From the NCBI GenBank assembly GCA_035048815.1, contig JAUCBN010000032.1:10813501-10877500 (forward strand): DNA of 64,000 nucleotides. Direction: 5' to 3'. Within the stretch, counting starts at the first letter, position 1; each line of letters starts with the position of its first letter. Source of the DNA: Abelmoschus esculentus (Eukaryota; Streptophyta; Magnoliopsida; Malvales; Malvaceae). A program made the translations under genes and the position numbers. The notes under the pieces were generated by a model. The model ran no database searches. It was given only the letters and a program-made list of their open reading frames with translations, and was not told the origin of the DNA. Shown here in pieces: positions 43,570 through 54,801 of this stretch.

Positions 43570-45180
43570 ATGACTAGGGCCAACCCTAGCAATCTACTAT
43601 ACGAGATGGACCCAGAAATCGAAAGAACCTAACAAGGGTTAAGAAGACATCCAAGGAGCCATGACAGTGAATCAAGGAAATCAGAACCTACCTGCAAGCA
43701 ATAGAGGCCATCCACAACACCCACTGCCGCAACCACTGCCGCGACAGCTAACTGTCAGAGATTTTCTAGTGGAAGATCTGAATGGATTGAACCCTGGAGT
43801 TGTTACACCAGAGATAGAGGTAACCCACTTTGAACTCAAACCTGTGATGTGCAATATGATTAATACTATTGGACAATTTATTAGGGTTGTAACAGAAGAT
43901 GCCAGGCAATATCTGAAATCCTTCATGGAAGTATGCAACTCTTTCAAAATTCAAGGAGTCGATGAAGACATTTTAAGATTAAAACTTTTCCCCTATTCAC
44001 TGAGGGATAGGGCCAAAACCTAGTTGAATAGCATTCCAGCCGGATCAATTGGATCTTGGAGTGAACTCTGTTGAGAATTCATTATGCGATTTAACCCTAC
44101 AAATTTATATAATCGAATCCGTAATAAGATTACTTCTTTTAGACAGGTTGATGATGAACCTATGTACGAGACTTGGGAACGCTACAAAGAGTTACTGAAT
44201 AGATGTCCACTGCATGGATTTCCACTTTGGACGCAAGTAACCATGTTTTATAATGCTACCAATGCCCCGACAAGGATGATGTTAGATGTCTCGGCAAATG
44301 GCACACTCCTTGACAAGGCTCCGGAAGAAGTTATAAAGATTTTGAACAAACTCATAAGAAACGATTTCCAATTTTCTACTTCTAGGCAAGGGGGATTAAG
44401 ACGCCAAGCCACAATGAATGAACTAGAAACCAACAATTCAGTGGTGGCACAGTTGAGATCTTTAACCAAAATGGTTCAGAACATACAAGTACAGCAAAAT
44501 ACTCATGAGGTAAAACCGATCAATTCTTCTGAGTATATGTAAGACGAGGAATCTAGTTTCTATGTGGCAGACGAGGAATCTAGTTTCCATGAGGTAAAAC
44601 CAGAACAACATGATGTCAAACACATACAATCCGACATGAAAAAGGCACCTAAACTTTTCATGGAGCAATCCTAACAATGCCTTAGAACCACACAACAACA
44701 GATGCATCAACAACACCAGCCTATGAATTCTTTAGAAAATACTCTCAAGGCCTTTATTATGAAAAATAAATCATATATAGCTGAGAACAACAGTTTCATG
44801 AAAAGGACTGATGACTTCATGAATAAAATAGAGATGAGGCTGCAAAATCAAGAAGCTGCTATAAAATCACTAGAAACCCAAGTTGGTCAGTTTGCTCAAA
44901 GACAAAATACTAGACATAGGGAGGACTACCTAGCAATAATGAAGTTGCTAAGGGAATGAGCCATGAACAATCCAAAGCAATCACTACAAGAAGCAGTTTA
45001 CAACTTAAGGAAACAATGGGAAAGTTAGCAACCAAAGTTCCACCAACAACACAGGAGGAAACAAACAAGGAGGACTTGGATGCTGAATAGACTAAACACG
45101 AGGACAATGCCCCAATAGAGAGCTCGGCAGCACATGCACTTCCTGCCGAGATAGCGAGACACTCAGTGGTTCCAAGTATT
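43570..45180 (+). pseudogene. gag: gag of element L
   Basis: It starts at the ATG in GTATGACTAGGGCC, followed by a stop and shift before 43661. The core is readable: PLPRQLTVRDFLVEDLNGLN, SFKIQGVDEDILRLKLFPYS and TW changed to a stop (TAG near 44022). In the same frame IRNKITSFRQVDDEPMYETW, LWTQVTMFYNATNAPTRM and MNELETNNSVVAQLRSLTKM follow. A local 40-bp duplication (GACGAGGAATCTAGTTTCYA, 44544-44597) disrupts the C-terminal region. NSLENTLKAFIMKNKSYIAE and TQVGQFAQRQNTR are followed by a frameshift. Athila-type gag, inactive as read. Confidence 0.86.
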
Positions 45181-46087
45181 AAATTCCAAACCAATGAGAC
45201 CTAGAAGAGATACGACGACCACCACGTTTCCCACTAAGGTTGAAAAAACAGAAACAGGATACTAGTTTAAGAAGTTCCTGGATATTCTAAAGCAAGTCCA
45301 CATCAACTTGCCATTTGTTGAGGCAATTGAACAGATGCCCAACTAGGCTAAATTCTTGAAAGACATTGTGTCTAAAAGGAAAAAAAAAGCTAGGTGAGTT
45401 TGAGACAGTGGCAGCAACTGAAGGGTGCAAGGCAATGCTGCACTTTGCATGCCACCCAAATTGAAGGATCATGGATGCTTTACAATATCTTGTGCGATTG
45501 GTAACAATTATGAAGGAAAGGCACTATGTGACCTATGAGCAAGCGTAAATCTCATGCCCAAATCAGTTTTTCAAAAGCTTTGAATAGGAAGGGAAAAACC
45601 TACAATAGTGCTGCTCCAACTTGCGGATAGATCATATGTGCATCCTGAAGGAAAGGTAGAGGACATATTGGTAAGGGTAGAAAAGTTTATTTTCCCTGCC
45701 GACTTCCTTGTCCATGACTATGAAGCCGATGATAATTCACCTATCATCCTAGGAAGACCTTTCCTTGCTACTAGACGAACCTTAATTCATGTGGAGAATG
45801 GAGAGTTGACAATGAGGGTTAATGACCAGCAAGTCAAACACAATGCATTCCACAAGTTAAAGAAATTTGATGATCCAAAAGAGTGCAAAGCCCACCACAC
45901 AACAGATGCAGACACTAAGGTATCCTACCTAGGAAACACGATCGACAAATTATTTGGTAAGAGAATTAAAGCCAAAGTGGAGGCAGAGAATACAGAAGGG
46001 ACTAGCCAACACTTGAAGGAAATTCCAGGCCAACAAGAGATGACCAATTTGGGAGATGCATTCACATGTACTCCACCAATAACATAA
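45181..46087 (+). pseudogene. Aspartic protease of element L, stop in the active site
   Basis: After a stop-rich N-terminal part (FLDILKQVHINLPFVE, KFLKDIVSKRK) the active-site block reads CDL, stop, ASVNLMPKSVFQ: the Gly codon of DLGAS is TGA near 45535. From 45608 to 46087 the frame is open for 159 residues: LQLADRSYVHPEGKVEDIL, HDYEADDNSPIILGRPFLA, LTMRVNDQQVKHNAFHKL and the tail LGDAFTCTPPIT. The tail is the standard end of the pol-less family. Confidence 0.86.
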
Positions 46088-46596
46088 TCTCTTCCCTTAT
46101 ACTTTATTTATTATATTAGGATTAGTTTTAATTTAGGATTTATGTGTTTATTTTATTTTCAGTATTTTTCTTTAGTAATATTTTTTTCTTTAGTAATATT
46201 TTTCTTTTTTAATATGTTAAATTTTCTTTTTAGGACAATAAAACCAAGAATAAAGGAGAAATAGTTCATAAAAGGAATTCTGCCGAGGTAGTAAACACTG
46301 TTAGAAGACGCAACAGTCCTAACGGGCAGAAACAGTGTAACGACTATCTGCCGAGTTCTCCGTCGCGGCAGTAAATGTTAACGGGCAGTAAATTCAAAAT
46401 GGCTACAAAACGGCTAGTGGTTAAAACGGTCATACTGTCGAGGCCTATATAAGGAGCATCCTTCTGTTAAACTATTCACTCTTACATTCTTGAATTCTTT
46501 AGCATTCTACTCAATCTTGCTCTCACAATACTCTCAAAAATAGTCTTGAAATTTTTGGAATCTTTCATCAAGACTCTTAATCTTTACAAATCATTA
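46088..46596 (+). promoter_or_regulatory. Internal promoter region of ORF3, element L
   Basis: From 46275: TTCTGCCGAGGTAGTAAAC, GGGCAGAAACAGTG, TCTGCCGAG, GTCGCGGCAGTAAAT, GGGCAGTAAATT, ACTGTCGAGGCC. TATA box CTATATAAGG at 46445-46454, about 145 bp before the ORF3 ATG. This is the clearest example of the module. Confidence 0.62.
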
Positions 46597-48099
46597 ATGG
46601 CAGCATACACTCGCTTTGCCCCACCACTGTTGCAAACCATTCAACAGATCTTTTGTTGCTCGACAGTTGTGGGAGGAGAAGGATTTCAACAATCTGAGGA
46701 GGGAAATCTCGGCATTGAACACTATCTATTCAACAAGATTCAGCATAAAAAATGGCAACACTTCTACCTACAAACTGACCAGGCTAATGCATCCATAGTG
46801 CGCGAGTTTTATGCACATGGGCCGAGCAGGGACAACCCCTATGTCCACTGCCGAGGCAGACCTGTCCGTCTTGATGCTGAAACAATCAACGAGTTCTACA
46901 GCCTAGCACCAAAACGAGATAGGCATACCGAATTCATGGATGACATCACCACCCATGACTACGAATTGATTAAGGATGACCTTTGTTACAACAACACTCC
47001 ATGGGAAATCGGTGCCCTTAGAGGTTTTGTAACAAGGCAAAGCCTCAAGCCTGAGGCCAAGTTGTGGTGCATATTTGTCAAGAGGCGACTCATGCCTACC
47101 ACCCACAATAACACAGTGGACCGCAAAAGATTAGTGTTGGTCCAGTCCATCATCAACAAGAGGAGCATAAATGTTGGAGAGATCGCTCTACGTGAAATTC
47201 ATGAATGTGGTAAGAAAGAACATGGACCTTTATACTTACCATGTTTAATATCTAGTTTGTGTATTGTTGCAGGCGTACCGATGGAAGACACGAACGACTA
47301 CTCACCCACTGGGCAAGGATGGACAAGAGAATTTTGCCATAGAGTCATGTAGATCATGCAGGTAGAACCTGTCCAGGCAACACCATAGCAGTTCAATGCT
47401 GACTTCATTGCCGACACTCAATATACGGCAGAGATGCCTGGTATTGCCGAAGCCCCTGCCGTAGCAGACCCCTACTAGGAAATTCTATAGAGGATGGAAG
47501 ACATGGACTTTCACCGGTAAAAATATATCGAGTAAAAGAGAGACTTCAACAACACCCTTGCCCAGATGATGATGCAAAACTTTCCCAACCAAGGGGCACA
47601 ATTTCCAGAATTCGCTACCAACATATTCGTCACGGCAGCACCCTACACGGAGACTACTCTAGCCCTAGAGCCAAGATCAATTTTCACCTTCAGACCACGG
47701 CAGTTCAATACAGCCAGCCCATCTTGGAAAGCAGACCCTACCGCGACATCATCTGCAAGTAGAAAACCCTCCAAGCGAAGGGCAGTCTTCAGCACTCCCC
47801 AAAGATCCCCAATTCCAATGGGAAGTCTCTCAAGGTAAATCAATGAATACGGAGGTTCATCTGATGCCGAGCCTAGCATCCAGCATACTAGCGTAGATCC
47901 AGAGAACAAAGGCGGCATAGAGATTATGGACACTGAAGATAAAGGAGGAGAAGAAGTCAATGCCCCAATTAAACGGGCAACACCAATGAGAGTTCAGCCA
48001 CCGAGAAGAGCGAAGCCATCATCATCACTAAGGGAATAACAATCAGTAGCTAAACCAAGGAGACAAATTGTGGAAGAGAGTTCTCCCGAATTGTCATAA
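46597..48099 (+). pseudogene. ORF3 of element L, longest open copy of family B
   Basis: The ATG at 46597 is in the same sequence context as in B. The frame is open to 47352 (251 residues): MAAYTRFAP, a short out-of-frame patch of about 18 residues restored by a second indel, then GFQQSEEGNLGIEHYLFNKI, IVREFYAHGPSRDNPYVHCR, GRPVRLDAETINEFYSLAP, DYELIKDDLCYNNTPWEIG, KLWCIFVKRRLMPTTHNNTV, DRKRLVLVQSIINKRSINVG and LPCLISSLCIVAGVPMED. After a TAG the tail (QNFPNQGAQFPEFATNIF, then RRQIVEESSPELS) has stops. No signal peptide, membrane segment or transposase catalytic triad is evident. Function unknown. Confidence 0.83.
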
Positions 48100-48335
48100 T
48101 CTTTTCTTCTTGTTGCTCATATAAATTGTTTTCTTTTATCTGCTTATATATTTTTACCTACTACCTGCCCCTAAATTAAGCATTAAGGACAATGCTTGGT
48201 TTGAGTTTTTGGGTGTAGAGCTACTACCGAGGCAATCTACTACCGCGGCCTTACCATGAGAAAGAAATTTTTAGTGATAAAATTTTTTGTTTTATGTCCA
48301 CCATTTTACTTGAAACTGTTGTCATACTCTTGCAA
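48100..48335 (+). other. 3' tail of element L, cut by element F
   Basis: Non-coding, with a decayed internal PPT-like module (AAGGACAATGC, then GAGTTTTTGGGTG at 48204-48216). The tail stops at TTGCAA, before the LTR of F. The hairpins and terminal PPT of L are not in the window. Confidence 0.7.
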
Positions 48336-49765
48336 TGTAACATCCCGTTTTTGGGTTATTAGTTAGGCTTAAGTTAGGGGAATTCGATTCAGGTTGAATC
48401 GGGTTCTCCAGTTCATTGTTCCGGGGAAAATAAAATAAGGATATTTTTAATTAGGAAAAATAATAATTTTGGAATATGGTTTGAAATATTGAAAATGTGT
48501 TTTAAGATTAAAAGAAAGTAATTTAGATTTTATAATGATTTTTAATTATGCTTAATTATGCATAAGTGACTAATTTGTAATTTTTGGAAAATTGGAGGAC
48601 TTATTTGGTAATTTTTGAAAATATTGATGTTTTAGTGACTAAATTGAAAGGCAAGCTAAACTTAGAATCCTTAGAGGGCCATAAACCCATTTCTAATTTT
48701 TAATAATGATTTATTCACCAAAATGTATTTTTAATTACTTTAATTAGAGATTTTTAATTATTTTCTCTCAAAACCACTTTTCTCTCATTTTCTCTCCACT
48801 TTCTCTTCATCTTTTCTCTTCAATTCCTTGCTGATTTTTGCATCTTTTTCCATAAAGATTATATTATTTTCATCATCTTTCCATCCTTTACAAAACCTAA
48901 GCGTCAATTTTATCAAATCTATATCAAAATGCAAGGAATCAAGAAGGGGAAAATTACATCTTTTTGGTGAATAGATCTTGAAGGTAATTTTCTATATTTA
49001 TATTCTTTTCTAAGGTTCTTTATTGAAATTCCCAAGTATTAGCTTGCTAATCTTTGAATAAAAACTTAATTCTATGTTTTTAATGTTAGATCTAGTGTTT
49101 TTGTGAAATCTTTTTAGATCTCATTCAATACTGGAATTAGATGGATTCAATTGTGTTTTTATGTAATTAAATAATTAATTAAATCTTCATTTGATTACAT
49201 ATTAATTTAATCTCGGAATAATGCAATCGGTGTAGTTTTAAGGTGCTTTTCGGTTGTTTTAGGGGCTGTTTTAGATGCTTTAATGTTGCTGGAGATATAA
49301 GGATGGTTTGGATGTGTTTTTGGTTCATAATTGAAGTGGATTAGATGTTAGATTCATTAGGTTTTGGGCTGATGTTGTTCGGATACGTTTCGGCTTAGTT
49401 TACGGTCTTTTCGGCTAAGTTTTCGATAGTTTAATGGTGATCGGGTATGGCTGTTGGTTTGAGCATGTTATGATGTGAGAATGCTCTGTTTTTAATGTTG
49501 TAGAAGAGGTACAAGAAGGTGCTTGATTGCTGGTGCGTTGGTGCGATCATCGGATAGCGGCGAAAGCTCGTTTCGCTTGTTGGTTCATTAGGTTTTAAGG
49601 TGCTTTTGGTTCATTTGTTGAACATATTATACATGCATTATGAGCAGCAAGTTATCATGCATATTTGATTATGATATTGGCTTAGTGACACTAACTTTAG
49701 ATTCGAATACAAATGACATATGATTTGGATTGAGTGCACTATAAAATAAAGAGAATAATGATGTT

Positions 49766-49960
49766 GCCTACACGTAAACAAGAGTGACTTTGTGTCCGAC
49801 CGTGCGTATAGAGCTTGCCTATATGTAAACAAGGGTGACTTTGTATCCGACCGTGCATATAGTTGACCCATATGTAAACAAGGGTGACTTTGTGTCTAAC
49901 CGTGCGTAGTGGGGGTAACATGTATACAAGTGTGACTAAGTGTCCAACCGATGCATGTTG
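49766..49960 (+). repeat. Tandem repeat of about 49 bp in the LTR of F
   Basis: Four units share GTAAACAAGRGTGACTTTGT and CCGACCGTGCG-like cores. Element E has two copies of the related unit (as reverse complement) beside its 22-bp array. The two chromovirus LTRs have thus expanded different neighbouring repeats. Confidence 0.85.
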
Positions 49961-50689
49961 AGACCAAGAGTCTCCAGTTATGAGAAAAAGGATCCGTGTA
50001 TTCGATGAACTCAAGGTTCACATTTAAGTGGTTACTAGAATGTCAATATACATACATGAATTTGAGAAGAAAATTATGCATCATTTATAAATTGTTTTGA
50101 TAAGGTTATGTGTAGTCAAGGATGCATTTGGTTTAAAGAACATGAGCATGAGATGTTAGCATGCATGATTTAATAATGTATTGCAAATTATGTTTTCATC
50201 ATGGTTTTAAATGGATGCATTGATGATTTGTGTAGAGCTTCCTCACTAAGCATGTTTGCTTAAGCTCTCTTTTCATCCTTGCAGAAAAATAAAGACACTT
50301 GGGGTTTCGTTCGAGGCAAGAAAACCAAGGGGAAGAATCACTTTGAATTTGGTATGTTTTTGGTAAATAAATTGGGCAAGGCAATGTGTAACCCAACCTA
50401 TTTGAGGAGTGTGTACTTAGGCTTTGGTTTATGTTGTAATAAGACCATTATTGTTTGATTGTTAATTGTTGAACTTTGGAATGGTTTGAATTGATGAAGC
50501 ATGTACTAGCATGATTGATATGTTGTTAGTCTTTTTCTAGGGAGCATGCCTATAGCTTGATTGGTGTCCGTGACGTTGTTGATCATGTGTCATATGTTGT
50601 TAATTATGTTTAGGATTGATGCATTTAGTGGTTCTAATTAATGGTTGAGTATTGAGTAATTGGTGTGCACTTAGTGTAACGAAACTTTT

Positions 50690-50885
50690 GGTTCCAGACC
50701 CAAAGTTTTGAAATCTTTGGGTGAAGGTTCCGAAACCTTTGTCAAATAGTTTCGAAACCTTACGGGCAGTTTCAATTCTGGGAAGCTACTGGACGCGAAA
50801 AGTTTCGAAACTTTCCAGGAAAATTTCGAAACCTTTTACAAAAAGTTTCAAAACCTCTGGGAAGGTTTCGAAACCTTTGATCACC
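50690..50885 (+). repeat. TTCGAA palindrome cluster in the LTR of F
   Basis: About eight diverged copies of GGTTTCGAAACC, for example AAGGTTTCGAAACCTTT near 50864 and AAAGTTTCGAAACTTT near 50799. It lies at the same relative LTR position as in E. Confidence 0.85.
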
Positions 50886-51457
50886 AAGAATTGAAAGTTG
50901 CTAGGAATTATATTTTAGTTCCGAGTATCTTCCTTTGTTCTATTATGGTACCTATAGATGTTATTTTGAGCTGAAATTTTTCATGCATGTATAAAGCTAA
51001 TTTAATTTCAAGATGGTTAACCTAATTTGGATGAAGTCCTTATATTTTGGAAGATTTATATTTTGGTCCCTAAATTAGAGAAACATGCAATTGATGATAC
51101 TAGAATGATCTGTTTGAGTTGAAATTTGCTGTGAAGAATGCATGAGTGTTTAATTGAACTTTGATGGAAAGAATTACTACTTTACTAATAGTATTTAAAA
51201 GTTTTATGTTTTAGTCCTTAATCTACTCAAGTGTTTAATCGGATGTTTGTTTTAATTAATGTGTTACCGATAATGCTTTGTATGAAACCTTGACACGTAG
51301 GAATAAGATTGTGCATTTAGGTAAGATAAAATAAAAAAAAAGATAATGGTTTTAGGGTTGTTTATCGAATCGAACCTTCGCGGGTTTGGTTTGATATTCC
51401 CCGTGTAACCCGTTAGTGATGGTTCCGTCTAGGCCGGGCTAAGGGGGTTACATTTGA

Positions 51458-51475
51458 TGGTATCAGAGCCAGGTT
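51458..51475 (+). other. Primer-binding site of element F (initiator tRNA-Met)
   Basis: TGGTATCAGAGCCAGG is a full match to the usual plant initiator tRNA-Met PBS, six bases after the LTR. Confidence 0.9.
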
Positions 51476-51777
51476 TGTAAAATGTGTTGTTGATTTTTAA
51501 AGTGTGTAGTTGATTTGTCAAAATACGTATTGGTTGCTATGTTTTGTGGTTGGTATGTTAGATTATAAGATTGAACACGATATGTTGTTGTTGTGTACAT
51601 ACCTATATATTATGAGTGTACCTAGAATGATTATGAGTAAAAAAGGTGGTCAGTTACATATTGCCAATGCCAACATGTTTTTAGATGTTCTTTAGTTTCC
51701 CTTGGATCTTGCCCGAATGTAAGTTTATTATGTCTTGATATTATGTTTTAAAATTGCATGTTTGAAGTTTTTGGATA

Positions 51778-52417
51778 ATGCCTCTGAGACGTGAGACACG
51801 TGCTAGTGCGAGCTTGATCACTGATGGTCAAGCAGAGGGAGAGGCGACAGTGAGGGAGGAACCACTTCCACCTCCTCCACCAGCTGGCGTGCCAGCCGCT
51901 GGTGTGCCTCCGGTTCCAGTAGGAGGCCAGTTCGGAGAGTTTGCACCGTTCATACAGGCTATGAAGGGTGCGTTCCAGGTAGTTATGGCTGGAGTGCAAG
52001 TACCGGCTCCCGCACCTGCCGTTGTGGTTACCCCAGGGCTACCACTTGAGCGTTTGCGTAGCTTGGGAGGTGTTGAGTTTCGTGGATCTGATCCGAGTGC
52101 AGCTAAGGAGTGACTGGCTAGCACTGAGAGGATATTAGATTAGATGGACTGCTAGGATGCTCGTAGGAAGGGTTGTGTGGTCTCTCTGCTTTAGGGGGAT
52201 GCTTATAAATGATGGACTACCACGAGAGCGGGTGTAGCAGTTGCTAACTTGACTTGGGAGTACTTCAGGACCGCCTTTGTACGAAAGTTCTTGGGTCCGC
52301 AGTATGAGGATGCGCGGAAGAGGGAGTTTATGTCCCTGGTGCAGGGCACTAGGAGTGTGGCTGACTATGAGATACAGTTTATCAGATTGAGTCACTATGC
52401 TCCAATTGTGTTGTATG
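51778..52417 (+). pseudogene. gag: gag of element F, N-terminal part
   Basis: It begins MPLRRETRASASLITDGQ, with a Pro-rich stretch (PLPPPPPAGVPAAGVPP), LERLRSLGGVEFRGSDPSAA, then the gag core with WEYFRTAFVRKFLGPQYED and REFMSLVQGTRSVADYEIQF. One frame covers the entire part but has five stops between 52111 and 52212. All five are TGA or TAG where relatives carry Trp or Gln, as expected for C-to-T change at methylated sites. Homology ends at IVLYGG, where G joins. Confidence 0.86.
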
Positions 52418-53524
52418 GTGGATTCAATTGACTTGTTTTGGTCCAATGCAATTGCACAACACTGCCCCGGTAGTACTGCAGATTAGTGCCTCGACAACAA
52501 TGATGCTTGTCTACCGCGACAATCCCTTGCTCTTGGGTGGACTTTACCAAAGTTCGGCAAAGTGTCCTTTGATGATTCTGCTTATCCCTAAGTCGAAGTA
52601 CTGTTGATGATCAGTCCTTGATGATACCTCTCGGCATGAATCAATTATAATCATCAACCAATCCTACACTTCTTTTAGCCATTGAAACTCTAATCTATCT
52701 CTAGGCCAAGTTAGTATTTCTTGATCGAAATATTGTACTTATTCCTTTCATGAATCTAACTCTCCCGATATTAGATAAATGGATTACTCACAAACTTCTC
52801 TCCCGAGCTTGAATGCAAGAAAAAAGAATGGCAAAGAATAAGCAAACATTGATATTTTATTGCATTGAAAAAAGAAACAAAGTTCAATCTCTTCTCACTA
52901 ATACTTTACAACTTTCACCTAAGCCAAAGAAACTTAAAACATAATTAAAAAGAAAAGAAAACTCTAAATCTAAGATGAAGTCGGCTCTCTAATCTCCGAT
53001 CTCTGTGATGGTAAGTTCTCCTTGCCCTTGTACGGCTATGGCTTATATAGGCTTGGCATAGGGCAAACCTTTCCTAAGTAGGAATACAACTTGGAGTAGG
53101 ACAAAATCAAGTACATAAATAAAATATTTCCAAGTTTATTCTAACTAAGATGCTTTTCCCACGTGACCTTTGACTTGGGCTTTCCATGTGCTACCCAGCT
53201 CCGATCCTTGTGTTGCTTGTCCAAAAACGTTTAGCTCATTTTTCTCTTCAACTCGCCTATAATATCAATACTTTCTCTACAGGTGCTGCCTCGGCAACAG
53301 GTCCTGCCTCGGCCTCAATTGCTACTACGACAATAGTTTTTCCTGCAAAAATACAAAAGTGCAGTAAAGCTTGCCTTTTTTTGTAGATATTATTTTTATA
53401 AGTTACAACAACAAAATATCCAAATATCTCACATTAAGAACATGCATTGGTCCAAGTAGGTGTAGATTTAGTAATTATTTTTCATGAAATGTGTAAAAAG
53501 TGATAGTGAGTTGAGCACTTATCA
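52418..53524 (-). repeat. LTR G: truncated family B LTR inserted in element H
   Basis: On the minus strand it starts TGATAAGTGC at 53524 and runs to about 52418, lacking its last 270 bp or so. It lies in the RNase H start of element H, just after LITAPILV. The other end is fused to gag of element F by deletion. Motifs at 52487 and 53287. TATA box near 53042. Confidence 0.82.
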
Positions 53525-54801
53525 ACTAAAATTGGTGCGGTGATCAACTTCTCTTTGAAAGCCTCGAATGCTTCAGTGCATTCCTTGCTAAATTCAAATT
53601 TCCAATCCTGTTCAAGCAAGTTGCAAAAAGGTTTAGAAATTTTTGAAAAATTAGAGATAAACCTCCTATAAAAACCTACATGACCCAAGAAACTTCGGAC
53701 TCCTTTAACTGAAATTGGTGGAGGCAATTTCTTTATCATATCTATCTTGGTCTTGTCAACTTCGATTCCTTGTGATGAGATTTTGTATCCCAAAACTATG
53801 CCTTCATTCACCATAAAATGGCATTTTTCTCAATTGAGAACAAAATTAGATTCCTAACATCTTTGCAGCACCTTTTTTAAATTGCCGAGGCATTGAGTGA
53901 AGTTGTCTGCAAAGACTAAAAAATCATCCATGAATATCTCCAGGAAGTCTTCTACCATGTCGGAAAAAATTGCCATCATGCATCTTTGAAAAGTTGTCGG
54001 GGCATTACAGAGGCTGAACGACATTCTTCTAAATGCATATATCCCATATGGGCAAGTAAAGGTGTTTTTTCTGGTCTTCTGGGTCTACTACAATCTAATT
54101 ATAATCTGAGTAACAATAAAAAAACAGTAGAAAGGTTTACTAACAAATTTATCAAGCATTTCGTCAATGAAGGGTAACGGGAAATGATTCTTCTTTGTTG
54201 TCTTATTTAATTTGCGGTAATACATACAAACCCTCCAACAGGTCACAGTCCTGGTTGGGATCAACTCATTGTTTTCATTGGTTATTACGATCATTCCACC
54301 TTTCTTGGGTATACATTGTACTGGGATTACCCATGCACTATCAGAGATAGGGTAAATGATTTCGGCATCAAGCCATTTGATTATTTCCTTACGTACTACC
54401 TCCTTCATGGCATGGTTAAGTCTCCTCTGGGCCTCAACCATGGGCTTGTGATCTTCCTCTAAAAGGATTTTATGCATGCAAACGGCTGGACTTATTATGT
54501 TCAAGTCATCATTTGACCACCCAATTGCCTTCTTGTGCTGCCGCATCATCTTTATCAAGCTTTGTTCCTGTTTTGTCTGCAACTCAGAAGAAATAATTAC
54601 GGGTATTGTGTGTTTGGTTCCCAAATAAACATACTTTAACTTTTCAGGTAATGATTTTAATTCGATAACTAATGGTTCCTCACTTGAAGGTTTTTCATCC
54701 TTACCTGGGTAATTTAGTGGTTCGAAGTATTTACCTGGAAGGTATGTTGTCCAGTTGGCTTCCTCAATCTCTAGTGTTTCAACTTCATCAACTTTGGGCA
54801 A
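53525..54801 (-). pseudogene. pol: Reverse transcriptase of element H (pol-carrying family B relative)
   Basis: Minus strand. After the linker WTTYLPGKYFEPLNYPGKDE and LPEKLKYVYLGTKHTIPVII come GWSNDDLNIISPAVCMHKIL, IIKWLDAEIIYPISDSAWVI and MYYRKLNKTTKKNHFPLPFI, a frame break after residue 237, then FRRMSFSLCNAPTTF, the catalytic EIFMDDFLVF with both Asp, and 53814-53525 with IVLGYKISSQGIEVDKTKI, VRSFLGHVGFYRRFISNF and EAFKEKLITAPILV. It ends at LTR G. Apart from A this is the only Athila-type RT here, and it shares the LTR type, gag and PR of the pol-less copies. It is therefore the best candidate for their parent. Confidence 0.86.

Larger units (their letters stand above)
42134..48335 (+). 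mobile_element. Element L: pol-less family B element, best-kept copy, cut by F
   Basis: Plus strand: LTR, good tRNA-Asp PBS, gag, protease, internal promoter, ORF3 and tail. The tail is cut at 48335 by the LTR of element F. No RT or integrase lies between protease and ORF3. It lies in the protease of element K. Confidence 0.87.
48336..51452 (+). repeat. 5' LTR of element F
   Basis: It starts TGTAACATCCCG and ends GGGGGTTACA. It lacks the 22-bp array of E. Instead it has four units of about 49 bp at 49766-49960. It carries the TTCGAA palindrome cluster at 50690-50885. Confidence 0.9.
48336..52417 (+). mobile_element. Element F: chromovirus, 5' part only
   Basis: Plus strand. A 3.1-kb LTR, an intact initiator tRNA-Met PBS, a leader and the first 640 bp of gag. 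The element breaks at about 52417 against a family B LTR (G). It is related to E but clearly diverged. Confidence 0.88.

Noticed and set aside
47211..47273. A possible intron in ORF3 (GTAAGAAAG to TTGCAG), also at 24667-24730
   Set aside because: The stretch is open and encodes the conserved GPLYxPCLIxxLCxxAGVP block that ORF3 of element A also has (FPNLIMVLCRKKDV). It is coding.
51778..52124. An open frame on the opposite strand of gag F (51828-52124, minus)
   Set aside because: It is the shadow of the Pro/Ala/Gly-rich gag N-terminus.
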